This document shows, one piece after another, positions 1 through 5,665 of a DNA stretch of 7,399 nucleotides. The notes below the pieces were generated by a model. That model saw only the letters and a program-made list of their open reading frames with translations. It made no database searches and had not been told where the DNA came from. Made by a program: the position numbers and the translations under genes. Source of the DNA: Bacillota bacterium (lineage in GTDB: Bacteria; Bacillota_E; Sulfobacillia; Sulfobacillales; Sulfobacillaceae). Numbering within the stretch: position 1 is the stretch's first letter; every line of letters starts with the position of its first letter. The stretch is taken from NCBI GenBank assembly GCA_021802375.1, contig JAKAAL010000185.1:1-7399 (forward strand), written 5' to 3'.

Positions 1-1
1 A

Positions 2-757
2 AATCTGGATTTGGAGTATCTGGCAGAGCGGCTAGGATCACGCCAAGCCAAGCAAAAGCTCTTTTTGGGGACGCTGTTTAATGAACTCCGCGCTCGCCTG
101 CTGCATGCGTCAGGCAGTTCGCTGATGGGACTCCTGACCACATTGGAGGCGGGAGTAACCCAGGGTCACCTGGCCTTTTATTTTAACGCGCCGCCAGAGC
201 AGCACCTAGCCGTCGCTTGGGGCGCATCGGGTCAAGTACCCCGGCATGTGCAGGGCGACTACCTCTGCGTGGCCAACGACAATTTGGGCGCGCACAAAGA
301 CAACTTTTTCTTACAGACCAAGATAAGTACGAGTGTGGTCCGGCAAGCCAACGGGCTCGAGCGACAAACCACGCAGATTCGATGGACCATGCCAGCGGTG
401 GCGCATGGCTGGCTGGTCGTTCCGTACATTGGCTGGATTGACGTCTATGTTCCTAAGGGCGCCCATTTGGTTTCGGCTGAGGTCATGCCGGGTAGCAAAA
501 TTCGGATTGGAGTCAATCAAGGGATCAACAAAACCGTCTATGGCATGCGACTTTACCTACCTGCCCGGACCTCGCTGAATGCCCCTCCGACCACGGCGAG
601 CGAAACCTTAGTGTACACGCTTCCGCGAGGAATCAATCCCCATCGGATGTTGATTCAAAAGCAGCCCGGGGTCTTTGGCCAAACGATTACGGTGAAGGAC
701 GGACACCTGCGACAAAGCTATTACCAAACCCGGTCCCTAAATTTGCGCCTGCCGTAG
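2..757 (+). CDS. DUF4012-family protein, C-terminal part (5' end outside window)
   Basis: This is the C-terminal part of a DUF4012 protein, a family of predicted surface proteins of unknown function that are usually much longer, with a membrane segment near the N-terminus. What identifies it is the block around codons 55-105 counted from position 11: a 'GHLAFYFNAPPEQ' stretch, then 'GDYLCVANDNLGAHKDNFF', then 'YIGWIDVYVPKGAHLVSAE'. This matches the family pattern of a 'yfkd..' strand, 'DYL.v.d.NLGg.K.n' and 'vYvP.gs.l'. The frame is open from base 2, so the gene continues leftward. The TTG at 11 is probably an internal codon, and no ribosome site can be seen for it. No Cys-rich or enzymatic motif is seen. 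The visible part is richer in Lys/Arg than in Asp/Glu, which fits an extracytoplasmic domain in an acidophile. The next gene starts 113 bases downstream on the same strand. Family assignment is fairly sure; function is unknown. Confidence 0.8.
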   Translation, partial: NLDLEYLAERLGSRQAKQKLFLGTLFNELRARLLHASGSSLMGLLTTLEAGVTQGHLAFYFNAPPEQHLAVAWGASGQVPRHVQGDYLCVANDNLGAHKDNFFLQTKISTSVVRQANGLERQTTQIRWTMPAVAHGWLVVPYIGWIDVYVPKGAHLVSAEVMPGSKIRIGVNQGINKTVYGMRLYLPARTSLNAPPTTASETLVYTLPRGINPHRMLIQKQPGVFGQTITVKDGHLRQSYYQTRSLNLRLP

Positions 758-870
758 GCCAGTCCAGAGCGGTCTGATTGGAGTGATCACGGTGGCATCG
801 GGAAGAGGCGGCCGCGAACGATGGGCCAGCCGCTTTCGAAAAGGGACACAACCTAGTGAGGAGAAGAGCC

Positions 871-1716
871 ATGCGTCTTGCCATGGGGCAAATGTTGGTG
901 GAGGGCGGTCAGCCAGTGGCCAATCTCGCTCGGGCGGTGGAGATGATTCGGGAAGCGGCAGACCAGGGTGCCCACCTCGTAGTCTTGCCCGAGTGCCTGG
1001 ATTTAGGCTGGACAGACCCGAGTGCGCTGAGCCTGGCCGAGCCGATTCCAGGGCGATTCAGCCAAATTCTTGCCGAAGCTGCGTCAAAGTTTGGCATCTT
1101 TGTCGTGGCCGGTTTGGTGGAAGGGACCGAGGGATCGCGATACAATGCGGCCATTTTACTCTCGCCAGCGGGTGAGATTTTGCTTAAACACCGAAAAATT
1201 AATGAACTCGCTATTGCCCATCACCTCTATGCCACAGGTGATCGCTTGGGGGTGAGCAAAACCTCTTTAGGGGTCGTCGGTTTGAATATTTGCGCCGATA
1301 ACGCTCCCGGATCGTTAGTATTGGGCCACGCCTTGGCCAGGATGGGCGCAGAGATTTTGCTTTCACCCTCGGCGTGGGCAGTGCCCCATGATTACGATCC
1401 CGTGCAAATTCCGTATGGTGCGCAGTGGAAGGCCGCATACCGCCATTTGGCCGAGGCATATGCCATGCCCGTCATCGGGGTGAGCAATGTCGGAGAGATT
1501 CGACACGGCGCTTGGCAGGGGTGGAGATGCATTGGCAATTCTCTTGCCGTGGACGCTCAGGGGAATGTCTTGGCTACCGGCTCCTTCGGAGAGCATGCCG
1601 CTGAATGCATTCTCGTCGACGTGGACGTAAAACCCAGAGTTCTGACGGGGACCGATCTTGTCGACGATCTTCAGGCTAGAGGCTATGGCCAATGGCCGTT
1701 TGACCGTCGCGGCTAA
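871..1716 (+). CDS. Carbon-nitrogen hydrolase (nitrilase superfamily amidohydrolase)
   Basis: Predicted cytoplasmic amidohydrolase of the nitrilase superfamily, 281 residues, the usual length for a stand-alone domain. These enzymes hydrolyse non-peptide C-N bonds with a Glu-Lys-Cys triad, and all three residues are in place: Glu41 in 'VVLPE', Lys109 in 'KHRKIN' and Cys141 in 'GLNICAD'. The C-terminal 'GNSLAVDAQGNVLATGSFGE' segment is also typical. The usual His after the catalytic Lys (K-[IV]-H-L) is Asn here, and the usual 'CYD.RFPE' reads 'CADNAPGS', so it is not a textbook carbamoylputrescine, omega-amidase or deaminated-glutathione enzyme and the substrate cannot be named. The ATG at 871 is preferred over an in-frame GTG at 856 because GAGGAG (858-863) lies 7 bases ahead of it. 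Its stop codon interlocks with the surE stop on the other strand. No sign of damage. Confidence 0.9.
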   Translation: MRLAMGQMLVEGGQPVANLARAVEMIREAADQGAHLVVLPECLDLGWTDPSALSLAEPIPGRFSQILAEAASKFGIFVVAGLVEGTEGSRYNAAILLSPAGEILLKHRKINELAIAHHLYATGDRLGVSKTSLGVVGLNICADNAPGSLVLGHALARMGAEILLSPSAWAVPHDYDPVQIPYGAQWKAAYRHLAEAYAMPVIGVSNVGEIRHGAWQGWRCIGNSLAVDAQGNVLATGSFGEHAAECILVDVDVKPRVLTGTDLVDDLQARGYGQWPFDRRG

Positions 1717-2435
1717 GCGCGGGTCGCGAGCCGATTCGGTGCGAAGAAGGTTGAGGAGAGGGCTAAATCCGTCAGGGTGACGAGGCCGCTTTGGACAAAG
1801 TGGAGGTCGGTTTTAGGATCTATTGTGCTTGGGTCCCTTTCTGCAACGGACTGAAGCGTAATGCGGTGGCCTATGGATGTCTTCTCCACCGACAAAAGTT
1901 CGTCTCGATGCCGAGCTGGAGCCAAAGGCGCATGGGCGATGGCAAGGCCCCCGTGGGCAGGAAAGTTCACGTTGAGCACGCCCAACGCCGACTCGCTGGC
2001 TGAACGGATGATGGGCCAGTGTCGTTCCAACACCCTGCCGGTCCAGGACCATTGCTCAGAGGCCGCCGACAGCGCGATCGCAGGGATGCCATGCAGGCAG
2101 CCGAAGTGAGCGGCACCCACGGTGCCGGACGCATAGACGTCGTCGGCAAGATTGCTTCCGTGGTTAATACCCGAAGCGATGAGGTCGGGCTGGTAACCTA
2201 AATAGGTTAGTGCGACGCGCACGGAATCGACGGGCGTGCCGGTAACGGCCCAGCGATTTTCCCCCCGATTAAGGACGTCGAGAGGCTCCGAGAGCGTAAT
2301 GGCTCCGCTCCGACCACTTTGATTGGTCGCTGGAGCCACGGTAAGAACGTGCTCTCCGTGGCGGAGAAAAAAGCTGCGCAAGACCTCGATTCCTGGGCTC
2401 ATGATCCCATCGTCGTTGACGACGAGGATGTTCAT
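1713..2435 (-). CDS. surE: 5'/3'-nucleotidase SurE
   Basis: SurE, a metal-dependent nucleoside-monophosphate phosphatase linked to survival under stress and stationary phase. The 240-residue product is close to the family's usual 245-265. The N-terminus 'MNILVVNDDGIMSPGIEVL' holds the metal-binding pair Asp8-Asp9. Ser40 in 'APATNQSGRSGAIT' and Asn95 in 'GINHGSNLADDVYASGTVGAA' complete the metal site. 'TGTPVDSVRVAL' and the C-terminal 'TDLHFVQSGLVTLTDL' are also hallmark segments. The start is set by AAAGGAGG (2442-2449) 6 bases before the ATG; a longer reading frame continues upstream but would skip this site and add 39 unmatched residues. The gene lies 179 bases downstream of the regulator gene on the same strand, so it may have its own promoter (a TACAAT -10 candidate at 2478-2483). 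It converges on the amidohydrolase gene with no room for a terminator between them. Confidence 0.95.
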   Translation of the reverse strand: MNILVVNDDGIMSPGIEVLRSFFLRHGEHVLTVAPATNQSGRSGAITLSEPLDVLNRGENRWAVTGTPVDSVRVALTYLGYQPDLIASGINHGSNLADDVYASGTVGAAHFGCLHGIPAIALSAASEQWSWTGRVLERHWPIIRSASESALGVLNVNFPAHGGLAIAHAPLAPARHRDELLSVEKTSIGHRITLQSVAERDPSTIDPKTDLHFVQSGLVTLTDLALSSTFFAPNRLATRA

Positions 2436-2441
2436 GGATTT

Positions 2442-2449
2442 CCTCCTTT
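2442..2449 (-). promoter_or_regulatory. surE ribosome binding site
   Basis: On the minus strand AAAGGAGG stands 6 bases ahead of the ATG at 2435. It is close to a full match to the 3' end of 16S rRNA and decides the surE start against the longer open frame reaching 2552. Confidence 0.85.
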
Positions 2450-2477
2450 GTCCATAAGATAGGGATGCTTCGCTTCT

Positions 2478-2483
2478 ATTGTA
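2478..2483 (-). promoter_or_regulatory. Candidate -10 element for surE
   Basis: The minus strand reads TACAAT, one mismatch from the sigma-A -10 consensus, about 43 bases upstream of the surE ATG. No convincing -35 hexamer lies 16-18 bases upstream. A CTTAAC hexamer (2505-2510) sits about 21 bases ahead, the same hexamer that is duplicated upstream of the regulator gene. Promoter activity is inferred and weakly supported. Confidence 0.3.
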
Positions 2484-2577
2484 AGGCGAATGCGAGCACT
2501 TGGGGTTAAGATTGTGTGATGGTTGGATGATGAATCGATTAAAATCTTTCATGAATATCTTTGGCCATTCACCGGGT

Positions 2578-2601
2578 TAATGCTATTCGAGGAAGGCATT
2601 A
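2578..2601. other. Small inverted repeat just downstream of the regulator gene
   Basis: TAATGC (2578-2583) and GCATTA (2596-2601) are perfect 6-base inverted arms around a 12-base loop, beginning 13 bases past the regulator's stop on the minus strand. There is no T-run directly after it, so it is not a standard terminator. A second weak hairpin (TGAAT/ATTCA) followed by ATTTT lies further along at about 2541-2570. Between them they may slow or end transcription of the regulator gene, but neither is strong. Apart from these and the surE promoter candidate, the 2436-2614 gap shows nothing clear. Confidence 0.3.
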
Positions 2602-2614
2602 GGGAAGACGAAGG

Positions 2615-3238
2615 CTAGTCAGACGACGTGGTCTCGGGGGTGTCGGGCGTGGATAGGGCTGAGCGATGACAATTTACCCAGCGATATCCCCCGGGACGAA
2701 TGCTCGCCAAATGATCTGAGCCGACGAGGCTTCGTAGAGTGTGGAGGTAGACCCTGAGAGCTCCCTTAGACATGGGAGGTTCACCTCGGTCATGACGCAC
2801 TCGGTTAATACTCTCCAGCGTCACCCGATGATGGGGATCCCCTGCTATGGCCTCTACTAACTCGCGCATCTTGGGACTGAAGTGTAAGACTTGGTCGCCA
2901 TGTTGGCCGAGACCGTTGTCGTCAAAGACCACACAAAGGGGCCAAGGGCCTGGTGTCATCGGATGAGGGGCTGGGCTAAGGTCCCACACTTGGACATCGT
3001 TGAATAGGGGCAACAGGATACTCCACGAAATTTTGGTCAAAGCTAGGGCCTGCAAGATGGCTGGCCACCACACCGTTCCCTCGATCCACTGCGGGTCCAA
3101 AATCAAGTGGTCTATCTGCTGACCGCCCAGATACTCTAGCAACTGATTGATGGTATCAATCCAAACGAAAGCTTGACTCCCGATCAATCGCTTAGTGGCT
3201 AGCTGGCGGTTCTCTGGACTAACGGCTAACCCTGTCAT
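2615..3238 (-). CDS. OmpR/PhoB-type winged-helix regulator with degenerate receiver domain
   Basis: Predicted DNA-binding transcription regulator, 207 residues, similar in length to OmpR-class response regulators (about 220-240). Residues 120-190 form a Trans_reg_C-type winged helix: 'FSPKMRELVEAIAG' opens it, 'KGALRVYLHTLRSLVG' (158-173) fits the recognition helix, and 'IRPGGYRW' (180-187) matches the wing ending 'vrGvGYrl'. Residues 1-95 align in pattern with a receiver domain: 'MTGLAVSPENRQL' sits where the acidic pocket should be, and 'DHLILDPQW' places Asp48 at the phospho-acceptor position. The acidic pair is replaced by Ser7-Pro8 and no conserved Lys is evident, so ordinary phosphorylation is doubtful. 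The ATG at 3238 is chosen because GGGGAGG stands 8 bases ahead of it and receiver similarity begins there; a TTG at 3307 would add 23 residues. No histidine kinase is adjacent. The regulated genes are unknown; surE downstream and its own promoter are candidates. Confidence 0.75.
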   Translation of the reverse strand: MTGLAVSPENRQLATKRLIGSQAFVWIDTINQLLEYLGGQQIDHLILDPQWIEGTVWWPAILQALALTKISWSILLPLFNDVQVWDLSPAPHPMTPGPWPLCVVFDDNGLGQHGDQVLHFSPKMRELVEAIAGDPHHRVTLESINRVRHDRGEPPMSKGALRVYLHTLRSLVGSDHLASIRPGGYRWVNCHRSALSTPDTPETTSSD

Positions 3239-3246
3239 CGCGGCTG

Positions 3247-3253
3247 CCTCCCC
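3247..3253 (-). promoter_or_regulatory. Ribosome binding site deciding the regulator start
   Basis: GGGGAGG on the minus strand is 8 bases ahead of the ATG at 3238. It favours this start over the TTG at 3307, which has only GAGGT at a shorter distance ahead of it and follows directly after an in-frame TGA. Confidence 0.65.
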
Positions 3254-3406
3254 TGCACTGCGAACCCTTCGTATCCACGCCGACGAAGAAGTGCCGTTTG
3301 AAGTCAATCAGGACCTCGTCGGTGATTGATGCCGGCCTGCCTGCACTTGTCCTCTTGAGTCTATTCGCACACGGTAAGAAGGTCGTGATCGTTCGATGAA
3401 GATTCG

Positions 3407-3425
3407 GTTAAGCAATGTTAAGGCA
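3407..3425. promoter_or_regulatory. Tandem GTTAAG repeat, possible binding site for the OmpR-type regulator
   Basis: The plus strand reads GTTAAG (3407-3412), four bases, then GTTAAG again (3417-3422); the repeat extends loosely to GTTAAGCAA / GTTAAGGCAA. On the minus strand, the direction of the regulator gene, this is CTTAAC-N4-CTTAAC, containing TTAACA-N4-TTAACC. Hexamer direct repeats one helical turn apart are the typical target of OmpR/PhoB proteins, and TTAACA repeats are the known PhoP box of Bacillus. It lies about 170 bases upstream of the regulator's ATG, so autoregulation is plausible. Function is inferred. Confidence 0.4.
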
Positions 3426-3533
3426 AGACATGCTCTATGGGACTCCTTAGGCCGCGCGGATAGAATAGCTCCACGACGGTCCGTGTCGATGACGACAGTC
3501 TCTGGAACGGACCGGGATATAGAGTATGCTCGC

Positions 3534-3569
3534 AAAAGGAGCCCTCCTACCCCATGCTGGGAGGAGGGC
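3534..3569 (-). terminator. Rho-independent terminator after the nitroreductase gene
   Basis: GCCCTCCT-A-CCC (3541-3552) pairs with GGG-AGGAGGGC (3559-3569): an 8 bp and a 3 bp stem with one bulged base and a 6-base loop. Read on the minus strand it is followed by TCCTTTTG (T-rich stretch 3534-3540), the layout of an intrinsic terminator. It begins about 37 bases past the nitroreductase stop and probably ends the importer/nitroreductase transcript. On the plus strand there is no T-tract, so it works in one direction only. The T-tract is interrupted, so efficiency is uncertain. Confidence 0.65.
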
Positions 3570-3605
3570 CAAAAGAGAATTCACGAGTCTAAGCGCTGAC
3601 GCGAA

Positions 3606-4187
3606 CTACACGACCTGGTTGGGATTCAACCAGTGCGTCCACTCGCGCGCCGCGCTGCGCCGACGCTTTACGACGCGTTGTTGCGCGTATCCCAAAGCCA
3701 GCGACCCGACAAACGTGGCGTCGTTAGACGCGCGCAAGGCTTCACGGACAGCGGGAAGTTCGTAAATCTGGCTCGTGCGCCAAATGCTTCCAAGTCCTTG
3801 ATCGTGCGCCATCAGTAGAACATTTTGTGCCGCGGCGGCCGATGCTGCGAAATTTTCGCGAGTCTGTCGCGGATCTCGTCCGGCTTCGGAGTAGATGGTA
3901 ATCCAGACCGGAGCGCTTAAGAGAGACCTTCGCTCTTTTAGTGCTTTGGCGTGGGCGGCCGCCAAGTCCAATCCGACAGCCTTTTCCGTCAGGGCAGTCT
4001 GAACGATCCGCGCTAGCCAATCCCTTCCCTCTGCCACTACCACGGTAAAGCGCCATGGCTCTGTCAGGTGGTGATTTGGAGCCCACACTGCCGTTTCGAG
4101 GCAACGCCAGATAAGGGCATCGTCTACCGGCTGATCCGAAAACACTTTAATGCTCGCACGACCACGTATGGCTTCTTCTACTAGCAT
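3606..4187 (-). CDS. Nitroreductase family protein (YdjA-like)
   Basis: Predicted cytoplasmic FMN-dependent, NAD(P)H-using nitroreductase of 193 residues, the size of the compact YdjA-like branch. Visible family marks are 'IRGRASIKVF' near residue 7 (the R-R-S FMN-phosphate segment, with Lys14 where Arg is usual), 'AVWAPNHHLTEPWRFTVV' (the 'AP.H..tePW.F' segment), 'AAAAQNVLLMAHDQGLGSIWRTS' and 'FVGSLALGYAQQ'. The physiological substrate of this branch is generally not known. The start at 4187 is fixed by AAAGGAG (4197-4203) 9 bases ahead; an open frame to 4256 would run through the upstream hairpin and add 23 unmatched residues. It lies 80 bases after the binding-protein gene in the same direction and is followed by a terminator, so it may be the last gene of the importer operon, though a functional link to transport is not evident. 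Confidence 0.9.
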   Translation of the reverse strand: MLVEEAIRGRASIKVFSDQPVDDALIWRCLETAVWAPNHHLTEPWRFTVVVAEGRDWLARIVQTALTEKAVGLDLAAAHAKALKERRSLLSAPVWITIYSEAGRDPRQTRENFAASAAAAQNVLLMAHDQGLGSIWRTSQIYELPAVREALRASNDATFVGSLALGYAQQRVVKRRRSAAREWTHWLNPNQVV

Positions 4188-4210
4188 ACGATTCGACTCC
4201 TTTGTGTGCG

Positions 4211-4245
4211 GAATCCGCCCTCGCCTGCATATGGGGGGCGGATTC
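4211..4245. repeat. Perfect 10-bp inverted repeat between binding-protein and nitroreductase genes
   Basis: GAATCCGCCC (4211-4220) and GGGCGGATTC (4236-4245) are exact inverted copies around a 15-base loop; a G-T and a C-G pair could extend the stem inward. No T-tract follows on either strand. On the minus strand it starts about 23 bases after the binding-protein stop and ends a few bases before the nitroreductase ribosome site. It could protect the 3' end of the importer mRNA, partly attenuate transcription, or be a protein-binding palindrome. The choice among these is inference. Confidence 0.6.
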
Positions 4246-4267
4246 TCGTGACGCATGGAACGACGGA

Positions 4268-5554
4268 CTAGAGCTCACTTTTTCCGCTGAGATAAGCGTT
4301 TGCTTGACGTTGCAATGTATGCAGTGCCGATTGAACGGAGGTGCGTCCCGTCACAGCATTGAAAAATGCGGTATCCAAGGCGCTTTGAACTTCCTTATAC
4401 GCATCTGATATCGGTCGAGAAATGGTAAATGGCGACGCCAAGGTTTTAACCGAGACGGCAACGCCAGGATGCTGCACGAAATAGTTCTTAGGGATGAGGG
4501 ATAAGCCAGCTCGCGTCACGGGCGGATACCCCGAGTGCGATCCCCAATACGCTTGCGTTTTCGCACTGAACCACCAGGACAAGAAAGTGGTGGCGGCACG
4601 ATATTGTGCCGGAGTGTGGTGGATCATCAGCACAAAGCCTAAGCCTTGGTCGATGTTGGCGCTGTGGCCCGTGGATCCTTTGGGATAAGGCGCTGCTCCT
4701 ACGGCAAACGCTCCGTGAGCGGCGTTGACCTTGACCAAATACCCGGCTGACGTGCCATCCGCAATCGCAATCTTTCCAGCCCCAAAATCGGCTGCGATGG
4801 CGCTTCCATGGGCGATAACCAACTCATGGAGGTGGTAGAGGGTGCGGAAGTAATTGAAGGTCCGGCTTGCCGCCGGGGTCAAGAAGTCTACCTGGCGTTG
4901 ATGCGTGCCCGGGCGAAAGAGCTTACCTCCATTGGACAGGAAAGGTGGCAAAATATGGGCAGACGAATCTTTCCAGGCCAAAGGGATGACGCCCGGCACC
5001 CGCTGCTTTATAATGGAAGCGTCTTTTGCCAACTCAGTCCAGGTGGTGGGGAAGCTTGAGATGCCGGCCTTGGCGAAAATCGCCTTGTTGTACACTAATT
5101 CCGAGATCTTGGCATCGGCTTGAATGCGATAGTGTTGCTGGCCTACGATCCCGTTGCCCCAAACAACGGGATAAAATGAGCGCTTTTCCGCCACCGGGAC
5201 CGTTTTCAAGTATGGATTCCACGGCTGTAAGGCGTGGGCATTGAGAAAGTTCCCGTCGTAGTGGCTAATCCAGGCTACCACGGGCGCGTCGCCGGCGGCG
5301 AGAGCCCCGAGAGCCTTGTGACTGGCTTTGGTGATGGTTAGGTGGACTTTGACCAAGCGATGCGTGTGATTAAATTGCTGAATCAAATGGCCAAGCGCCA
5401 TGCCCGGCGGGTTCGATGCGGAATGCGATTCCCAAAACGAAATGGTGGTGGGTTTTCGGGTTGCGGCAAACCGAGTAAAGCCCGAGGCAGATACTACGGC
5501 TAAAGCTAATCCGGCCAGGGAAAGCGCACGCATCCAGCGCTGTCGTGGTTCCAT
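4268..5554 (-). CDS. ABC transporter extracellular solute-binding protein (family 1, UgpB-like)
   Basis: Predicted extracytoplasmic binding protein, 428 residues, delivering a sugar or glycerol-phosphate-type solute to the two permeases upstream. Residues 1-31 form a Sec signal: basic 'MEPRQRWMR', hydrophobic 'ALSLAGLALAVV', possible cleavage after 'VSA' (residue 23). Mature family marks are 'TISFWESHS' followed by 'LGHLIQQFNHTH', and the C-terminal 'AATTFLSWWFSAKTQAYWGSHSGYPPV', close to the UgpB/MalE pattern 'A..F..wl.s.e.qayw...tGY.Pv'. No Cys occurs anywhere, so it has no lipobox, unlike most Gram-positive binding proteins. By eye the mature chain has about 18 Asp/Glu against about 33 Lys/Arg and some 20 His. 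The ATG at 5554 is preferred to 5560 because GGAGG (5564-5568) is 9 rather than 3 bases away. The ligand cannot be told from sequence. Confidence 0.9.
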   Translation of the reverse strand: MEPRQRWMRALSLAGLALAVVSASGFTRFAATRKPTTISFWESHSASNPPGMALGHLIQQFNHTHRLVKVHLTITKASHKALGALAAGDAPVVAWISHYDGNFLNAHALQPWNPYLKTVPVAEKRSFYPVVWGNGIVGQQHYRIQADAKISELVYNKAIFAKAGISSFPTTWTELAKDASIIKQRVPGVIPLAWKDSSAHILPPFLSNGGKLFRPGTHQRQVDFLTPAASRTFNYFRTLYHLHELVIAHGSAIAADFGAGKIAIADGTSAGYLVKVNAAHGAFAVGAAPYPKGSTGHSANIDQGLGFVLMIHHTPAQYRAATTFLSWWFSAKTQAYWGSHSGYPPVTRAGLSLIPKNYFVQHPGVAVSVKTLASPFTISRPISDAYKEVQSALDTAFFNAVTGRTSVQSALHTLQRQANAYLSGKSEL

Positions 5555-5563
5555 CGTCATACT

Positions 5564-5572
5564 CCTCCTTTT
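5564..5572 (-). promoter_or_regulatory. Ribosome binding site deciding the binding-protein start
   Basis: AAAAGGAGG on the minus strand is 9 bases ahead of the ATG at 5554 and only 3 ahead of the ATG at 5560. The ATGACGATG double start makes 5554 the better choice, but the two differ by only two residues. Confidence 0.7.
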
Positions 5573-5626
5573 CAACCTACACACCTGCATTCGCTAACGA
5601 TTAACATGGATAGCTTCGACGGTGGC

Positions 5627-5646
5627 TTACATGATGCTCACCTCCT
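5627..5646 (-). other. Start-stop element: perfect Shine-Dalgarno followed by ATG-TAA
   Basis: On the minus strand AGGAGG (5641-5646) is followed after 8 bases by ATG (5630-5632) and immediately TAA (5627-5629). It lies about 20 bases after the stop of the MalG-like permease gene and 73 bases before the binding-protein ATG, in the same frame as that gene. It has everything an initiation site needs but codes only Met. It may be a minimal ORF that parks ribosomes in the leader of the most highly needed gene, or the relic of a former longer start. The sequence is seen directly; the role is inference. Confidence 0.5.
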
Positions 5647-5665
5647 CTCTTGGCGGTGGATTGCC

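Larger units (their letters stand above)
3239..3533. other. Intergenic region upstream of the regulator gene
   Basis: About 300 bases lie between the regulator's ATG and the upstream terminator. They hold the GGGGAGG ribosome site, the tandem GTTAAG repeat and presumably the regulator promoter, though no convincing -35/-10 pair could be picked out. A 75-codon frame on the minus strand (TTG at 3535, TGA at 3308) resembles nothing known and is not called. The region looks like a long regulatory leader. Confidence 0.5.

Noticed and set aside
11..13. TTG as the true start of the DUF4012 protein
   Set aside because: The frame is open to the window edge, no ribosome site can be seen, and family members are much longer at the N-terminus.
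806..835. Possible hairpin AGGCGGC/GCCGCTT between the DUF4012 and amidohydrolase genes, followed by one more T
   Set aside because: Only 7 pairs including a wobble, a 16-base loop and no real T-tract; too weak to call a terminator.
783..1175. 130-codon plus-strand frame overlapping the amidohydrolase
   Set aside because: Lies in another frame of a clearly conserved gene, with low-complexity Arg/Gly/Ser composition and no domain pattern.
2436..2552. N-terminal extension of SurE by 39 residues
   Set aside because: SurE similarity begins exactly at MNILVVNDDG, which has a near-perfect ribosome site; the extension resembles nothing and covers the likely promoter.
3308..3535. 75-codon minus-strand frame directly upstream of the regulator frame, TTG start with an AGGAGG 7 bases ahead
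   Set aside because: The AGGAGG is part of the terminator stem, the peptide resembles nothing known and has no domain pattern, and the frame runs through the tandem GTTAAG repeat. More likely regulatory DNA than a gene.
3526..3765. 79-codon plus-strand frame over the terminator and the 3' end of the nitroreductase
   Set aside because: Antisense to a conserved gene, starts inside the terminator region, no recognisable protein features.
4188..4256. N-terminal extension of the nitroreductase by 23 residues
   Set aside because: It would be translated through the 4211-4245 hairpin, while AAAGGAG sits correctly ahead of the ATG at 4187.
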